NCBI RefSeq assembly: GCF_035593265.1
Contig: NZ_CP141614.1
Coordinates: 2,418,001 to 2,482,000, forward strand
DNA from: Limnochorda sp. LNt
GTDB taxonomy: Bacteria > Bacillota > Limnochordia > Limnochordales > Geochordaceae
Length of the DNA: 64,000 nt
Direction: 5' to 3'
The notes below the pieces were generated by a model, which worked only from the letters and a program-made list of their open reading frames with translations, was not told the origin of the DNA and made no database searches. Shown here one piece after another: positions 49,750 through 58,057 of this stretch. Position numbers and translations under genes: made by a program. The stretch's first letter is position 1. The number at the start of each line of letters is the position of its first letter.

Positions 49750-50268
49750 TCAGCCGACGCCTCCTCCGGGCTGCCGCCGGGCGTTGTCCTCCAGCGCCTT
49801 TCGAGACCAGAGGCGGATCTCCTCGGTCAACCCCATGGTCTCCAGCTGCTCCTCCGAAAACCAGCCGATGGCCGCCGCCTCCCGGTTGGGCCGCAGGGCC
49901 GGCGGCTCTCCATCGCCGTCGGCCGGCTCCACCCGGGCGAAGTAGATGAAGTCCACGTGCTCGTGGCCCGGCTCGATCACCTCGACCTGCACGCCCTCGG
50001 GCCGCACCAGCTGCCGGGGCTCCGCCACGGGCAGGGCACGCTCGCCCGTCAGCGTCACCTCGAGCCCCGTCTCCTCCCTCACCTCGCGCAGGGCGGCGTC
50101 GTCGGGCAACTCCCCCGGGCGCAGGTGGCCGCCGGGAGGCAGCCACTTGCCGTACCGCCGGTGGCGCAGGAGGAGGACCCGGCGGCCACAGGTGACGAAA
50201 ACGGCAACCGTAAAGTCTCGTCGGGGGGTCTGATGGGTGAGCCTCGCGACGCTCATCGTCGTCCTCAT
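49750..50268 (-). CDS. Nudix hydrolase
   Basis: The about 172-residue protein has the Nudix box GGHLRPGELPDDAALREVREETGLEV, which fits GX5EX7REUXEEXGU, after the strand VAVFVTCGRRVLLLRHRRYGKWLPP. A C-terminal stretch HEHVDFIYFARVEPADG completes the fold. It hydrolyses a nucleoside diphosphate linked to an unknown group. Two starts are possible, ATG 50268 (GAGG nine bases upstream) and ATG 50256. It sits inside the histidine-degradation run but has no known role there. Confidence 0.88.
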   Translation of the reverse strand: MRTTMSVARLTHQTPRRDFTVAVFVTCGRRVLLLRHRRYGKWLPPGGHLRPGELPDDAALREVREETGLEVTLTGERALPVAEPRQLVRPEGVQVEVIEPGHEHVDFIYFARVEPADGDGEPPALRPNREAAAIGWFSEEQLETMGLTEEIRLWSRKALEDNARRQPGGGVG

Positions 50269-50503
50269 GTGGTCGATCCTCGTCGGCCTGCTGGTGTGGG
50301 CCATGACCGCCGGGCGCAAGGCGGCAGCGGCCTCCTCGTACAAGCTCCAGGCCCGGCTCGTGCAACTGGCGCCCCGGGTCCAGGCCGGTGCCCCTCCATC
50401 GGACGGAGCCGCCACGTCCAGCCGCGTGGCAGCCGGCGATACGGTGGCGACGGCTCAAGGCGATTCGTCCAAGAAGCCCGCCAGCTCCAGCCCGGCAGCC
50501 TGA
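50237..50503 (+). CDS. Possible small membrane protein, doubtful
   Basis: A GTG-started frame of 88 residues begins with a convincing hydrophobic helix (LATLIVVLMWSILVGLLVWAMTA), followed by a basic segment and a low-complexity Ala/Ser/Pro tail. GGGGGG lies about 10 bases upstream. It overlaps the starts or ends of both neighbours on the other strand (nudix and hutH). It may be real in the otherwise empty 186-base gap, or chance. Confidence 0.3.
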   Translation: MSLATLIVVLMWSILVGLLVWAMTAGRKAAAASSYKLQARLVQLAPRVQAGAPPSDGAATSSRVAAGDTVATAQGDSSKKPASSSPAA

Positions 50504-52026
50504 CGCACGTGTCGATACGGCTCGCCGGCCATCACCGCCTGGGCCAGCTCGTCGACGGCGTGGGATAGCGACCGGTCGGCCTCGGCCACGGAGGGCACCC
50601 GCTCGCGCACCCACGCCGTCAGGGCGCGGCCCGCATCGCCCAGGGGCGTCTCGTCCATCTCGGCCGCCTGGGCCGCGCAGACGAGCTCCAGGGCCGCGAT
50701 ACGGGCCAGGCGCTCGGTGGCCTCCCTCAGCCACCGGGCAGCGGCAGCGCTCATGCTGACGACGTCCTCCTGCCCCGCGGAGGTGGGGATGGTGTGCACC
50801 GACGCAGGCGCCGCCATCTGCCGCACCTCGGCCGCCAGGGCAGCCGCCACGTACTGGGCCATCATGAGCCCGGACTGGATGCCCGGCCGGCGGCTCAAGA
50901 AGGGGGGCAAGCCCCCGCTCAGGTGGGGGTTGACCAGCCGCTCCACCCGGCGCTCGGAGATGTTGGCCAGCGTCGCCACCCCGATGCGGCAAGCGTCCCA
51001 CGCCACGGCCAGCGGCTGGCCGTGGAAGTTGGCGCCCGAGACGATGGCCCCGTCCTCGGCGAAGACCAGCGGGTTGTCGACGGCACTACCCATCTCGGTG
51101 GCGACGATGCCGGCCGCCCAGGCGAAGACCTCGCGAGCGGCGCCGTGCACCACCGCCGCCGCTCGCAGCGAGTAGGCGTCTTGCACCGGCCCCTCGCCGG
51201 GCCTGCGCAGCCGCGGGCTGCCGTCCAGACGGGCCCGCAGGTTGCGAGCGACGGTGCGGATGTGGGGATGGGGCCGGGCCTCCGAGAGGCGCCGATCGAA
51301 GGGCTCGTCACTGCCCCGCAGGGCCTCGATGGTCAAGCCGGCGATGAGATCCATGGCCACGCAGAGGCGGTCCAGGCGTCCCAGCGCCAGGGCGCCGATG
51401 GCGGCGCTCATCTCCGTCCCGTTGACCAGTGCCAGGCCTTCCTTGGCCTCGGGCCGCAGGGGCTCCAGGCCCGCTCGGGCCAGCGCGGCGGCCGCCGGGA
51501 TCCGCTGGCCCTGGTAGAGGACCTCCCCCTCGCCCATCATGGCCAGGGCCAGGTGGGCCAGCGGCACCAGGTCGCCGCTCGCCCCCACGGAGCCCCAGGC
51601 CGGGATCGACGGCAGGATCCCGGCGTTGATCATGGCCGCCAGCAGCTCGACGACCCGGCGTCGCACGCCGGAGTGCCCCTGGAGGAGGCTGTTGAGGCGC
51701 AACACCATGACGGCGCGCACCTCCTCCGGCGAGAGAGGCGGCCCCACCCCCATGGCGTGACTGCGTCCGAGGTTCTCCTGGAGGGCCCGCACGGAGTCGG
51801 TCGGGACCCGCACCGTGGCCAGATGCCCGAAGCCCGTGTTGATGCCGTATACCGGTCGCTGGCCGGCAGCGGCGCGCTCCACGACGGCTCGGGCGCGCTC
51901 GACACGGTGCAGGGCCTCCGGTGCGATCTCGACCGGCAGGGGCCCGGGTGGCCGGCCCGCGACCCGGGTCCCCGCCGCGGCCTCGAGCCGCGCGATGGTC
52001 ATGGGCCTATCGCCCAGGCGAATCAC
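50455..52026 (-). CDS. hutH: Histidine ammonia-lyase
   Basis: HutH removes ammonia from histidine to give trans-urocanate. The 523-residue protein has Tyr60 in VYGINTGFGHLATVRV. The self-processing Ala149-Ser150-Gly151 of GSVGASGDLVPLAHLAL forms the MIO electrophile. GSAVDNPLVFAEDGAIVSGANFHGQPLA and SAGQEDVVSMSAAAA also match. GTG 52026 and ATG 52002 (nine residues in) are both possible starts. It lies 69 bases downstream of hisC. No urocanase gene is found in the window. Confidence 0.96.
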   Translation of the reverse strand: MIRLGDRPMTIARLEAAAGTRVAGRPPGPLPVEIAPEALHRVERARAVVERAAAGQRPVYGINTGFGHLATVRVPTDSVRALQENLGRSHAMGVGPPLSPEEVRAVMVLRLNSLLQGHSGVRRRVVELLAAMINAGILPSIPAWGSVGASGDLVPLAHLALAMMGEGEVLYQGQRIPAAAALARAGLEPLRPEAKEGLALVNGTEMSAAIGALALGRLDRLCVAMDLIAGLTIEALRGSDEPFDRRLSEARPHPHIRTVARNLRARLDGSPRLRRPGEGPVQDAYSLRAAAVVHGAAREVFAWAAGIVATEMGSAVDNPLVFAEDGAIVSGANFHGQPLAVAWDACRIGVATLANISERRVERLVNPHLSGGLPPFLSRRPGIQSGLMMAQYVAAALAAEVRQMAAPASVHTIPTSAGQEDVVSMSAAAARWLREATERLARIAALELVCAAQAAEMDETPLGDAGRALTAWVRERVPSVAEADRSLSHAVDELAQAVMAGEPYRHVRQAAGLELAGFLDESP

Positions 52027-52095
52027 GGCCTCGGTGGCGACGGCTCCCCCTCCTCCCGGGCGGCGGCGTGGCCGTCTGCTGCGCTGCGGCCGGGG

Positions 52096-53211
52096 TCAGG
52101 CGCCCAGATCGGCCAGGGCCTGGCGGAGCGCCTCCCCGAACCGCCGGTTTTGGGCGGGCGTGCCGACGGTCACCCGTATGTACGCGGGCTCGCCCCAAAG
52201 GTGGCCCGGGCGCACCAGCACGCCGCGGCGAGCCAGGGCCGGCACCAGCTGCTCCGACGGTACACCCGTGCGGATCCAGACGAAGTTGGCCTCGCTGGGC
52301 ACGTAGGCCAGTCCCAACTCCTCGGCCAGCTCGTAGAGCTGCCGCCGCCCCGCGGCCACCATCTCCCGGGTCCGCTCTAGGTGAGCCTGGTCCTCCAGGG
52401 CGGCCAGCGCGGCCGCCTCGGCCAGTCGATTGGTGGCGAAGGCCTCCCGGGCCCGCCACATCGCCTCGGCGATGGGCCGCGGCGCCAGCGCGTAGCCTAC
52501 CCGAAGACCCGCGAGACCGTATACCTTGGAGAAGGTGCGAATGACCACCACCGGCGCCCCCTGTCGCACCCGGGCGGGCACGTCGGGGAAGTCCGGGCTC
52601 CCGACGAACTCCGCGTACGCCTCGTCCACCACCAGCGCAGAGCCCTCGGGCACGGCCTCCAGGAGCCGGTCCAGCTCCGAGGCCGTGAGCACGGTACCGG
52701 TGGGGTTGTTGGGATTGGCCACGAAGCCCAGGCGAGCGCCCGCGGCCAGTCGGGCGGCCAGTGCCTCGACGTCCACCGCCGACCCCCGCATGGGCACCCG
52801 CTCCACGATGGCCCCCGACAGGCGCGCGGCGATCTCGTACGTGGCGAAGGTGACGGCGGGCACGGCCGCCACCTGACCGGGCCCCAGCATCACCTGGGCC
52901 AACAGCGTGATGAGGTTGTCGCCACCGTTGGAGACCACCACCTGGTCGCTGGGGACGTCCCAGCGACGAGCCAGCGCCTCCCGGAGGCGGCGGCACGTGG
53001 CGTCGGGGTAGCGGTGCACCTCCCACGCCGCCCTCGCGATGGCCTCCACCGCTCGCGGGGAGGGCCCGAGGGGATTCTCGTTGGAGGAGAGCTTGACCGG
53101 CTCGCCCTCGGGGGTGGGGCCCACGTCCGCGGCCGACAGCCCCGGGACGTAGCGCGGCAACCCCTCCAGCTGGGGACGCAGGTCATAACGCCTCTGGGAG
53201 GCCGAGCTCAA
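52096..53211 (-). CDS. hisC: Histidinol-phosphate aminotransferase (HisC-type)
   Basis: A fold-type I PLP aminotransferase of 371 residues. It has LSSNENPLGPSPRAVEAI, VVSNGGDNLITLLAQV, FVANPNNPTGT, VVDEAYAEF, and the PLP lysine in TFSKVYGLAGLRVGYALAP. HisC makes L-histidinol phosphate in histidine synthesis. Here it sits at the head of a histidine breakdown run with no other his gene, so it may instead transaminate aromatic amino acids or histidine. The start is TTG 53211 with AGAGG eight bases upstream. Confidence 0.9.
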   Translation of the reverse strand: MSSASQRRYDLRPQLEGLPRYVPGLSAADVGPTPEGEPVKLSSNENPLGPSPRAVEAIARAAWEVHRYPDATCRRLREALARRWDVPSDQVVVSNGGDNLITLLAQVMLGPGQVAAVPAVTFATYEIAARLSGAIVERVPMRGSAVDVEALAARLAAGARLGFVANPNNPTGTVLTASELDRLLEAVPEGSALVVDEAYAEFVGSPDFPDVPARVRQGAPVVVIRTFSKVYGLAGLRVGYALAPRPIAEAMWRAREAFATNRLAEAAALAALEDQAHLERTREMVAAGRRQLYELAEELGLAYVPSEANFVWIRTGVPSEQLVPALARRGVLVRPGHLWGEPAYIRVTVGTPAQNRRFGEALRQALADLGA

Positions 53212-53404
53212 CGAAATCGCCTCTCTTGCGACGCTTCGTGGCGCGAGTTCGACTCACGGCTCCACGCCTCCTCTTGTCGGCCGTCCTGTGGGGGCGCCGT
53301 GGGTAGCGACCGCGGCCGCCGAAGGATACGATCGAGAGCAGCGAGCGAGTGCGCCGCCGGCGGCCCCGCCGGCCGGCGGCACGGGAAATGAGGCATCGAC
53401 CCCG

Positions 53405-54055
53405 ATGCTGGACGTCGCCCAATTGACGGTCGGACGCCTGACGACCCTCCTGGCCTCCTCCGATCCGGTGCCGGGCGGGGGCTGCGCCGCCGCGGTGGCC
53501 GGTGCCGCCGGGGCCTCCCTGGTCGCGATGGTGGCCCGGCTGGCGCTGCGCCGCACCGACGAGGAGCGGCTGGCCGCCCAGCTGGAGGAGACGGCCCGCC
53601 AGGCCGATCAGCTGGCCGAACGGCTCACCGCCCTGGCCTCACGGGACGTCGAGGCCTTCACCCAGGTGATGCGGGCCTATCGCCTGCCCCGCGGCACGGA
53701 TCAGGAGAAGGAGGCCCGCTCTCAGGCCATCCACGAGGCCCTGGTGCAAGCCGCCGGGGTCCCTCTGCAAGGGGTGCGGGAGGGGGTGAGCGGCCTGCGG
53801 CTGCTGGTGAGCGTGCTGCCGTGGGTGCCCTCCGCCGCCCTGTCCGACGCCGGGGTCGCAGGCTGGATGCTGCGGGCGTGCGTGGAGGGCGCCGCCCTCA
53901 ACGTCCGGGCCAACTGGCAGTCCATGCGCTCGGCCCCGCCCGAGGAGCTGGGCCGGCTGGACGACCTGGTGGCCGAGAGCCGCCGGCTCTTCGAGGACGT
54001 CCGACAGCGCATGGGCCCGCTAGCCAACGGAGGGATACCAGTGACGCCGTCCTGA
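53405..54055 (+). CDS. fchA: Formimidoyltetrahydrofolate cyclodeaminase
   Basis: FchA turns 5-formimino-tetrahydrofolate into methenyl-tetrahydrofolate and ammonia, the step after FtcD. The 216-residue helical protein has the family signature SSDPVPGGGCAAAVAGAAGASLVAMVARL and RDVEAFTQVMRAYRLPR. ATG 53405 is preferred; the longer open frame before it is Ala/Pro-rich and unlike the family. It is divergent from hisC. Its last 36 bases overlap the 3' end of the nucleoside phosphorylase gene. Confidence 0.93.
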   Translation: MLDVAQLTVGRLTTLLASSDPVPGGGCAAAVAGAAGASLVAMVARLALRRTDEERLAAQLEETARQADQLAERLTALASRDVEAFTQVMRAYRLPRGTDQEKEARSQAIHEALVQAAGVPLQGVREGVSGLRLLVSVLPWVPSAALSDAGVAGWMLRACVEGAALNVRANWQSMRSAPPEELGRLDDLVAESRRLFEDVRQRMGPLANGGIPVTPS

Positions 54056-54865
54056 GCGCTGGAGCCGCTGGTCCCACTCGGCCAGGATCCGCACCGCCTC
54101 CGTGGCGACCCGGGCCGACTCCTCGACGCCGCCGTAACTCATCTCGTCGGTGACCCGGTTGGCCACCACGGCCATGACGCCCCCCGCCCGCAACCCGAAG
54201 AGCCCGGCCAGGGTGTAGAGGGTCGCGGCCTCCATCTCGAAGATGAGCACACCCGCCCGGCGCAGGTCCTCGATGCGCTGGCCGGTCCACGTCTGGGTGT
54301 AGCCGCGCCAGCCAGGCCGGCTCTGGCCCGCGTGGAAGCTGGCGGTCGAGGCCGCCACGCCGACGTGGTAGGGCAGCCCGAGGCGCTCGGCCGCCTCCAC
54401 CAGGGCCGCCACGACCTGATAGTGCGCCGCGGCCGGGTAGGCGGGCTCCACGTAGTCGTCGGAGGTGCCGTCGTGGCGGACCGCCGCCGAGACGATGACC
54501 AGCTCCCCGCAGCGCACCTCGGGCTGGATCGCGCCGCACGTGCCCACCCGGATGAAGGTGTCGGCGCCCACCTCCGCCAGCTCCTCCACGGCGATGGCCG
54601 TGGAGGGCCCGCCGATCCCGGTGGACGTGGACGAGATGGCGACGCCCCCCACCTTGCCGGTGTAGGTCGTGTACTCCCGGTGCCGCGCCACCGGCTGGGC
54701 CTCGTCCCATGTCGAGGCGATGAGGGGCACCCGGTCGGGGTCGCCCGGCATCAGCACGTAGCGCGCCACCTGGCCGGGGCCGCAGCGGATGTGGTACTGT
54801 ACCCCGCCCGCTTGGGGACGCGTCGCCTCCGATCGCCATCGCTCCATCGCCCGCCACCCGCCCAT
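54020..54865 (-). CDS. Nucleoside phosphorylase (uridine phosphorylase-like)
   Basis: The PNP/UDP-family protein (about 281 residues) has YVLMPGDPDRVPLIASTWDEAQPVARHREYTTYTG, STSTGIGGPSTAIAVEELAEVGADTFIRVGTCGAI, DYVEPAYPAAAHYQVV and FEMEAATLYTLAGLFG. These are the phosphate-, ribose- and base-site segments. It cleaves a nucleoside with phosphate to ribose 1-phosphate and the base; the motifs favour uridine phosphorylase but purine use is possible. The ATG at 54865 shares one base with the stop of the upstream metallophosphatase (TTGATG junction). Confidence 0.9.
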   Translation of the reverse strand: MGGWRAMERWRSEATRPQAGGVQYHIRCGPGQVARYVLMPGDPDRVPLIASTWDEAQPVARHREYTTYTGKVGGVAISSTSTGIGGPSTAIAVEELAEVGADTFIRVGTCGAIQPEVRCGELVIVSAAVRHDGTSDDYVEPAYPAAAHYQVVAALVEAAERLGLPYHVGVAASTASFHAGQSRPGWRGYTQTWTGQRIEDLRRAGVLIFEMEAATLYTLAGLFGLRAGGVMAVVANRVTDEMSYGGVEESARVATEAVRILAEWDQRLQRSGRRHWYPSVG

Positions 54866-55569
54866 CAACCGCCGACCTGCTGAGGCAAGACGCCCCGCCT
54901 CACGGCCTCGCCCCAGCGCGCTGCTCCGGGCATCTCCAGCTCCCGGGCCTCGGCCACCGCCGCCTCGACGTCGTAGGCGACCCGGCGGTGCTCTACCGTG
55001 AAGCCGCCCGGCTCAGCCGTCACGACGACGTAGCACGCCCGGGGGTCCCCATCCAGCGGCAGCCCCACGGCACCCGCCCCCACGACCATGACGCCGGACA
55101 GGCGGGCTTGGGATGGCAGGTGGTCGTGGCCGTGCACCACCAGGGGCACCCCCGCCTGCCCGAAGAGGCGCTCCAACCCGGCCCCGTCCGAGGGAGCCGG
55201 CAACTTGGCGAAGGGGTCGGCGGGGGTGCTGTGGACGACCAGCACCGGCCCCGCCGGGGTCTCCAGCTGCTGCTGGAGGGAGAGCGAGGAGAGGAAGGTC
55301 AGGTGGTGCTCCCGCAGGCGCTCCCGGGCCCAGCGAGCCCACGGCTCGTGCCGCGCCACGGACTCGTCGGCGGCGGCCACGTCGGTGTTGCCCAGCACGA
55401 CCGGCCAACCGCCGGCTTTGAGCGCCTCGATGACCCGGTCGGGCCACGGGCCTCCCCAGGCCACGTCACCGCCACAGACGACCACGTCGGCCCGTCCGTC
55501 GAGATCGGCCAGCACCGCCTCCATCGCCCGCCAGTTGCCATGGATGTCCGAGAAGACGGCGATCCGCAT
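54865..55569 (-). CDS. YfcE-type metallophosphoesterase
   Basis: From ATG 55569 (GGGGAGG nine bases upstream) the 234-residue protein has the calcineurin-like metal motifs FSDIHGN, GGDVAWGG, GNTD (usual GNHD), HSTP and HGHDHLP. It is of the small YfcE/MJ0936 type and probably hydrolyses phosphodiesters or phosphomonoesters in the cytoplasm. The gene shares an operon with the Trm112-like gene upstream and the nucleoside phosphorylase downstream. Confidence 0.88.
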   Translation of the reverse strand: MRIAVFSDIHGNWRAMEAVLADLDGRADVVVCGGDVAWGGPWPDRVIEALKAGGWPVVLGNTDVAAADESVARHEPWARWARERLREHHLTFLSSLSLQQQLETPAGPVLVVHSTPADPFAKLPAPSDGAGLERLFGQAGVPLVVHGHDHLPSQARLSGVMVVGAGAVGLPLDGDPRACYVVVTAEPGGFTVEHRRVAYDVEAAVAEARELEMPGAARWGEAVRRGVLPQQVGG

Positions 55570-55595
55570 CGTCCGTTGCCTCCCCGCGCCGTCGC

Positions 55596-55817
55596 TCACT
55601 CGGGTGCCGGCCCCAGGGGCTCGAGCGCCTCGACGGGGACGTCGACGTAGCGGTCGCCCTCTTCGACCAGCATGATGGGGATGCCGTCACGCACGGGGTA
55701 CTTGCGGCGGCACGCCGGATTATCGCAGACGAGCCAGGTCTGGCGCTGCAAGGTGACCCGGCTCCTGCAAGCCGGGCAGACCAGGATGGTCAAGAGCTCC
55801 TCGAAGGTCACGCCCAT
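55596..55817 (-). CDS. Trm112-like small zinc protein
   Basis: The 73-residue protein from ATG 55817 has two zinc-binding pairs, CPAC and the C-x4-C of CDNPAC (LVCPACRSRV, WLVCDNPACRRKYPVRDGIPIML). This is the Trm112/YcaR fold, with the G-I-P-x-M-L ending. Family members activate or stabilise methyltransferases; the bacterial partner is unknown. It sits 26 bases upstream of the metallophosphoesterase gene, on the same strand. Confidence 0.88.
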   Translation of the reverse strand: MGVTFEELLTILVCPACRSRVTLQRQTWLVCDNPACRRKYPVRDGIPIMLVEEGDRYVDVPVEALEPLGPAPE

Positions 55818-55957
55818 CGTCCTCCTCGCGGCTTCGCCTCTCGATCTTCCCGGCCGGTCTGGCTTCCCCTGCCCCTCCCACGTACAAGGAGTCTGCCGCG
55901 AGGGGACGGAAAGAACCAACCGCATCGGCAATGCTGCCCACGGGGAGGCGACACGCG

Positions 55958-56758
55958 GTGGCGGATCGGCCGGACAGCCCCCTGGTGAACCCCGCCGGAG
56001 CCGGGATGGCCCCCAGCGCCGAAGAGCCCTCCGCCGAGCGCGCCCGTCTCATCGGCCAGGAGGCCCCCGACGAGGCGCTTCCTCGCGTCTACGTGGCGCG
56101 GCGGGTCATGGAGTTCATCGAGGGGGCCGCTCGCCGGGCCGGCGCGGATGGGGCAGCTGGCTTCCTGATGGGAAGGGCCTTGCGCAACCCTCGGGGCCGG
56201 CGGTTCGTCCTCATCGACGGCTGCATCGAGGCGCCCGAGGTGGAGTCGGCCGGACGCTCGGTCAAGCTGACGCCCCGCGCGTGGAAGGCGCTGAGATCGG
56301 CCGCCTCCTCGGCCTTCGAGGGGCGGGAGGTCATCGGGTGGTTTCATGCGCGCCCTGGCGAGCCCCCGCACCTGTCGCCCTACGAGACCTTCGTGCAGCA
56401 GACCCACTTCGGGGCGGCGTGGCAGGTCGCGCTGGTCTACGACCCCGACTCGGGGCAGCACGCCTGGTGGGGATGGCACGGAGAGGCGCTGGAGCGGTTG
56501 GGCGGCTTCTGGCTCTGGGAGACGCCCTCCTGCCGGCTCATGGGCGCCACGGAGCTGCAGCGCCTGGCCCTCTTCGAGCCGGCCCAAGCGGCAACACCGC
56601 CCGGCGTCCGGGAGGCAGCGGCCGCCGCCTGGCAGCGGGGCACCTGGCCCACGAGCCGGGCGGCGCAGGTCGCGGCTCGCCGCCGCCACCAAGGGCGACC
56701 GGTCGGCCCGCGCTGGCCCCTCGGTGGCAGCGCGTCGCCCGGGTGCTGCAGGGCGTGA
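55958..56758 (+). CDS. Degenerate JAMM/MPN-domain protein
   Basis: From GTG 55958 (GGGGAGG nine bases upstream) the 266-residue protein has an acidic, disordered N-terminus and an MPN/JAMM-like domain (RVYVARRVMEFIEGAARRAGADGAAGFLMGR, REVIGWFHARPGEPPHLSPYETFV, WQVALVYDPDSGQHAWWGW). The motif usually written H-x-H-x7-S-x2-D reads H-A-R-...-S-P-Y-E here. The second His is Arg and the Asp is Glu, so zinc peptidase activity is doubtful. The C-terminal tail is basic and low-complexity. Its TGA overlaps the LysM gene start as GTGA, so the two are coupled. Confidence 0.75.
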   Translation: MADRPDSPLVNPAGAGMAPSAEEPSAERARLIGQEAPDEALPRVYVARRVMEFIEGAARRAGADGAAGFLMGRALRNPRGRRFVLIDGCIEAPEVESAGRSVKLTPRAWKALRSAASSAFEGREVIGWFHARPGEPPHLSPYETFVQQTHFGAAWQVALVYDPDSGQHAWWGWHGEALERLGGFWLWETPSCRLMGATELQRLALFEPAQAATPPGVREAAAAAWQRGTWPTSRAAQVAARRRHQGRPVGPRWPLGGSASPGCCRA

Positions 56759-57252
56759 CGGTGCTGGTGCTGGTCTTCGTGGGCGCCATGCTGGCACGCT
56801 GGGGCCTGGAGCAGGCCTGGCCCTACGTCACGGGGCGACCCGCCCCTTGGATGCGGGAAGCGGTATCGCCGGTCGTCGCCGGCCCCGGCGCCCGGTTCCG
56901 GCGCGTCACCCGGGGCCCCGCGGGCGACGAGGTGATCGGCGGCGGCCCGGCCACGCCGGCCATGCCCACCATCGCGTCACGCCCCGTCGAGGGCGCCCCA
57001 CCCCCGACGACGCCGGCCACTCCCACCTCCGACGCCCCAGCGCCCCCGGCGGCCGCCGGCGTGCCGACGATGGAGCGCTACCGGGTGCAGCGGGGCGATA
57101 CGTTGTGGCTCATCGCCCAGCGCTTCTACGGCGATCCCACCGCCTACACCCTCATCGCGCAGGCCAACGGCCTCTCCGATCCGCACCGGCTGGTGGCGGG
57201 CCAGGAGCTGCTGCTGCCGCCCCTGGACGGGGAGAGGCCCGGGCGCAAGTGA
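56755..57252 (+). CDS. Membrane-anchored LysM-domain protein
   Basis: From GTG 56755 the 165-residue protein has an N-terminal membrane helix (VTVLVLVFVGAMLARWGL) and a Pro/Ala/Thr-rich linker. A C-terminal LysM domain follows (YRVQRGDTLWLIAQRFYG, TLIAQANGLSDPHRLVAGQELLLPP). LysM binds peptidoglycan or other GlcNAc polymers, so it tethers the protein to the cell wall outside the membrane. It is translationally coupled to the JAMM-like gene, suggesting a joint envelope role. A long hairpin overlaps its stop codon. Confidence 0.85.
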   Translation: MTVLVLVFVGAMLARWGLEQAWPYVTGRPAPWMREAVSPVVAGPGARFRRVTRGPAGDEVIGGGPATPAMPTIASRPVEGAPPPTTPATPTSDAPAPPAAAGVPTMERYRVQRGDTLWLIAQRFYGDPTAYTLIAQANGLSDPHRLVAGQELLLPPLDGERPGRK

Positions 57253-57266
57253 GCCGCCCGGGCCTC
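57234..57266. terminator. Hairpin spanning the stops of the LysM and lepB genes
   Basis: A 12-bp stem GAGGCCCGGGCG (57234-57245 with 57255-57266) with a 9-base loop covers both convergent stop codons. No T-run is present. Probably a bidirectional terminator. Confidence 0.55.
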
Positions 57267-57927
57267 AGGGCACGGCGGGTGCCGCCTGGGCTCCCGCCGC
57301 GGGCGCGGGGAGGCGGCTGAAGACGGACGGCCTGGCGATGACGCTCATGCGGGCCAGGGGCCAGTATCGCCAGATGGCGCGCCCCTCGATCAGCTCCCGC
57401 GGGATGAAACCGAGCCGTGGGTCGCGGCTGTCCTCGCTGTTGTTGCGGTTGTCACCCAGGACGAAGTAGTGCCCCTCGGGCACCCGCACCGGCCCGAAGC
57501 GACCCAGGGTGGGGCTCGCCAGGTAGCTCTCGTCGAGGGGCGTGCCGTTGACGAAGACCCGCCCGTTGCGCACCGCCACCTCGTCGCCCGGCACCCCGAC
57601 GATGCGCTTGATGTAGTGCTCGCGAGGGTCCAGCGGGTAGCGGAAGACCACGATGTCGCCGCGCTGCGGCTCGTGGAAGCGGTACGTCAGCTTGTCGACC
57701 ATCAGGCGCTCGCCGTCGTGCAAGGTGGGCAGCATGGAATTGCCCTCGACGGTAAACGCCCGGGCCACGAACGTCATGATGAGCAGAGCCAGGATCGCGG
57801 CACCCGCCACCGTCTTGAGCAGCTCCACCACCGCTGCTCCGATGGCCCGGCCGGGCTGAGCGGCTCCAGGGGTGCTCCGCCTCCGGCCGGCGGGCCGCAC
57901 GCCCCGTGGGGTCGGCGCGGAACCCAT
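57265..57927 (-). CDS. lepB: Signal peptidase I
   Basis: LepB cleaves signal peptides of exported proteins. The 220-residue protein has one membrane helix (about 36-55) after a basic N-terminus. The catalytic Ser64 lies in VEGNSMLPTLHDGERLMVDKL, Lys107 in HYIKRIVGVPGDEV, and the later boxes are VPEGHYFVLGDNRNNSEDSRDPRLGFIP. The short single-helix form fits Bacillota-type enzymes. Convergent with the LysM gene. Confidence 0.96.
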   Translation of the reverse strand: MGSAPTPRGVRPAGRRRSTPGAAQPGRAIGAAVVELLKTVAGAAILALLIMTFVARAFTVEGNSMLPTLHDGERLMVDKLTYRFHEPQRGDIVVFRYPLDPREHYIKRIVGVPGDEVAVRNGRVFVNGTPLDESYLASPTLGRFGPVRVPEGHYFVLGDNRNNSEDSRDPRLGFIPRELIEGRAIWRYWPLARMSVIARPSVFSRLPAPAAGAQAAPAVP

Positions 57928-58057
57928 CCTGTCAGTCCTCTCGGAAGGCGACGGATTTTGGCTTCAACGCGCCGAGCTTTCGCCCCGGTGGCCCGGCGAT
58001 CCTCCCGGGTGCGACAGGATGCCGCAGGCAGGGCAGCCGTCGGGCGAGGCCCTTGGC

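Noticed and set aside
53200-53290. Possible tRNA, because GAGTTCGACTC resembles a T-loop
   Set aside because: The flanking bases do not form a T-stem (GCGAG faces CACGG) and no acceptor or anticodon stem can be drawn on either strand.
56600-56800. Frameshift between the JAMM-like and LysM frames
   Set aside because: A GTG start overlaps the JAMM stop as GTGA and gives a sensible membrane helix, matching the overlap style used throughout the window. Two genes explain the data better.
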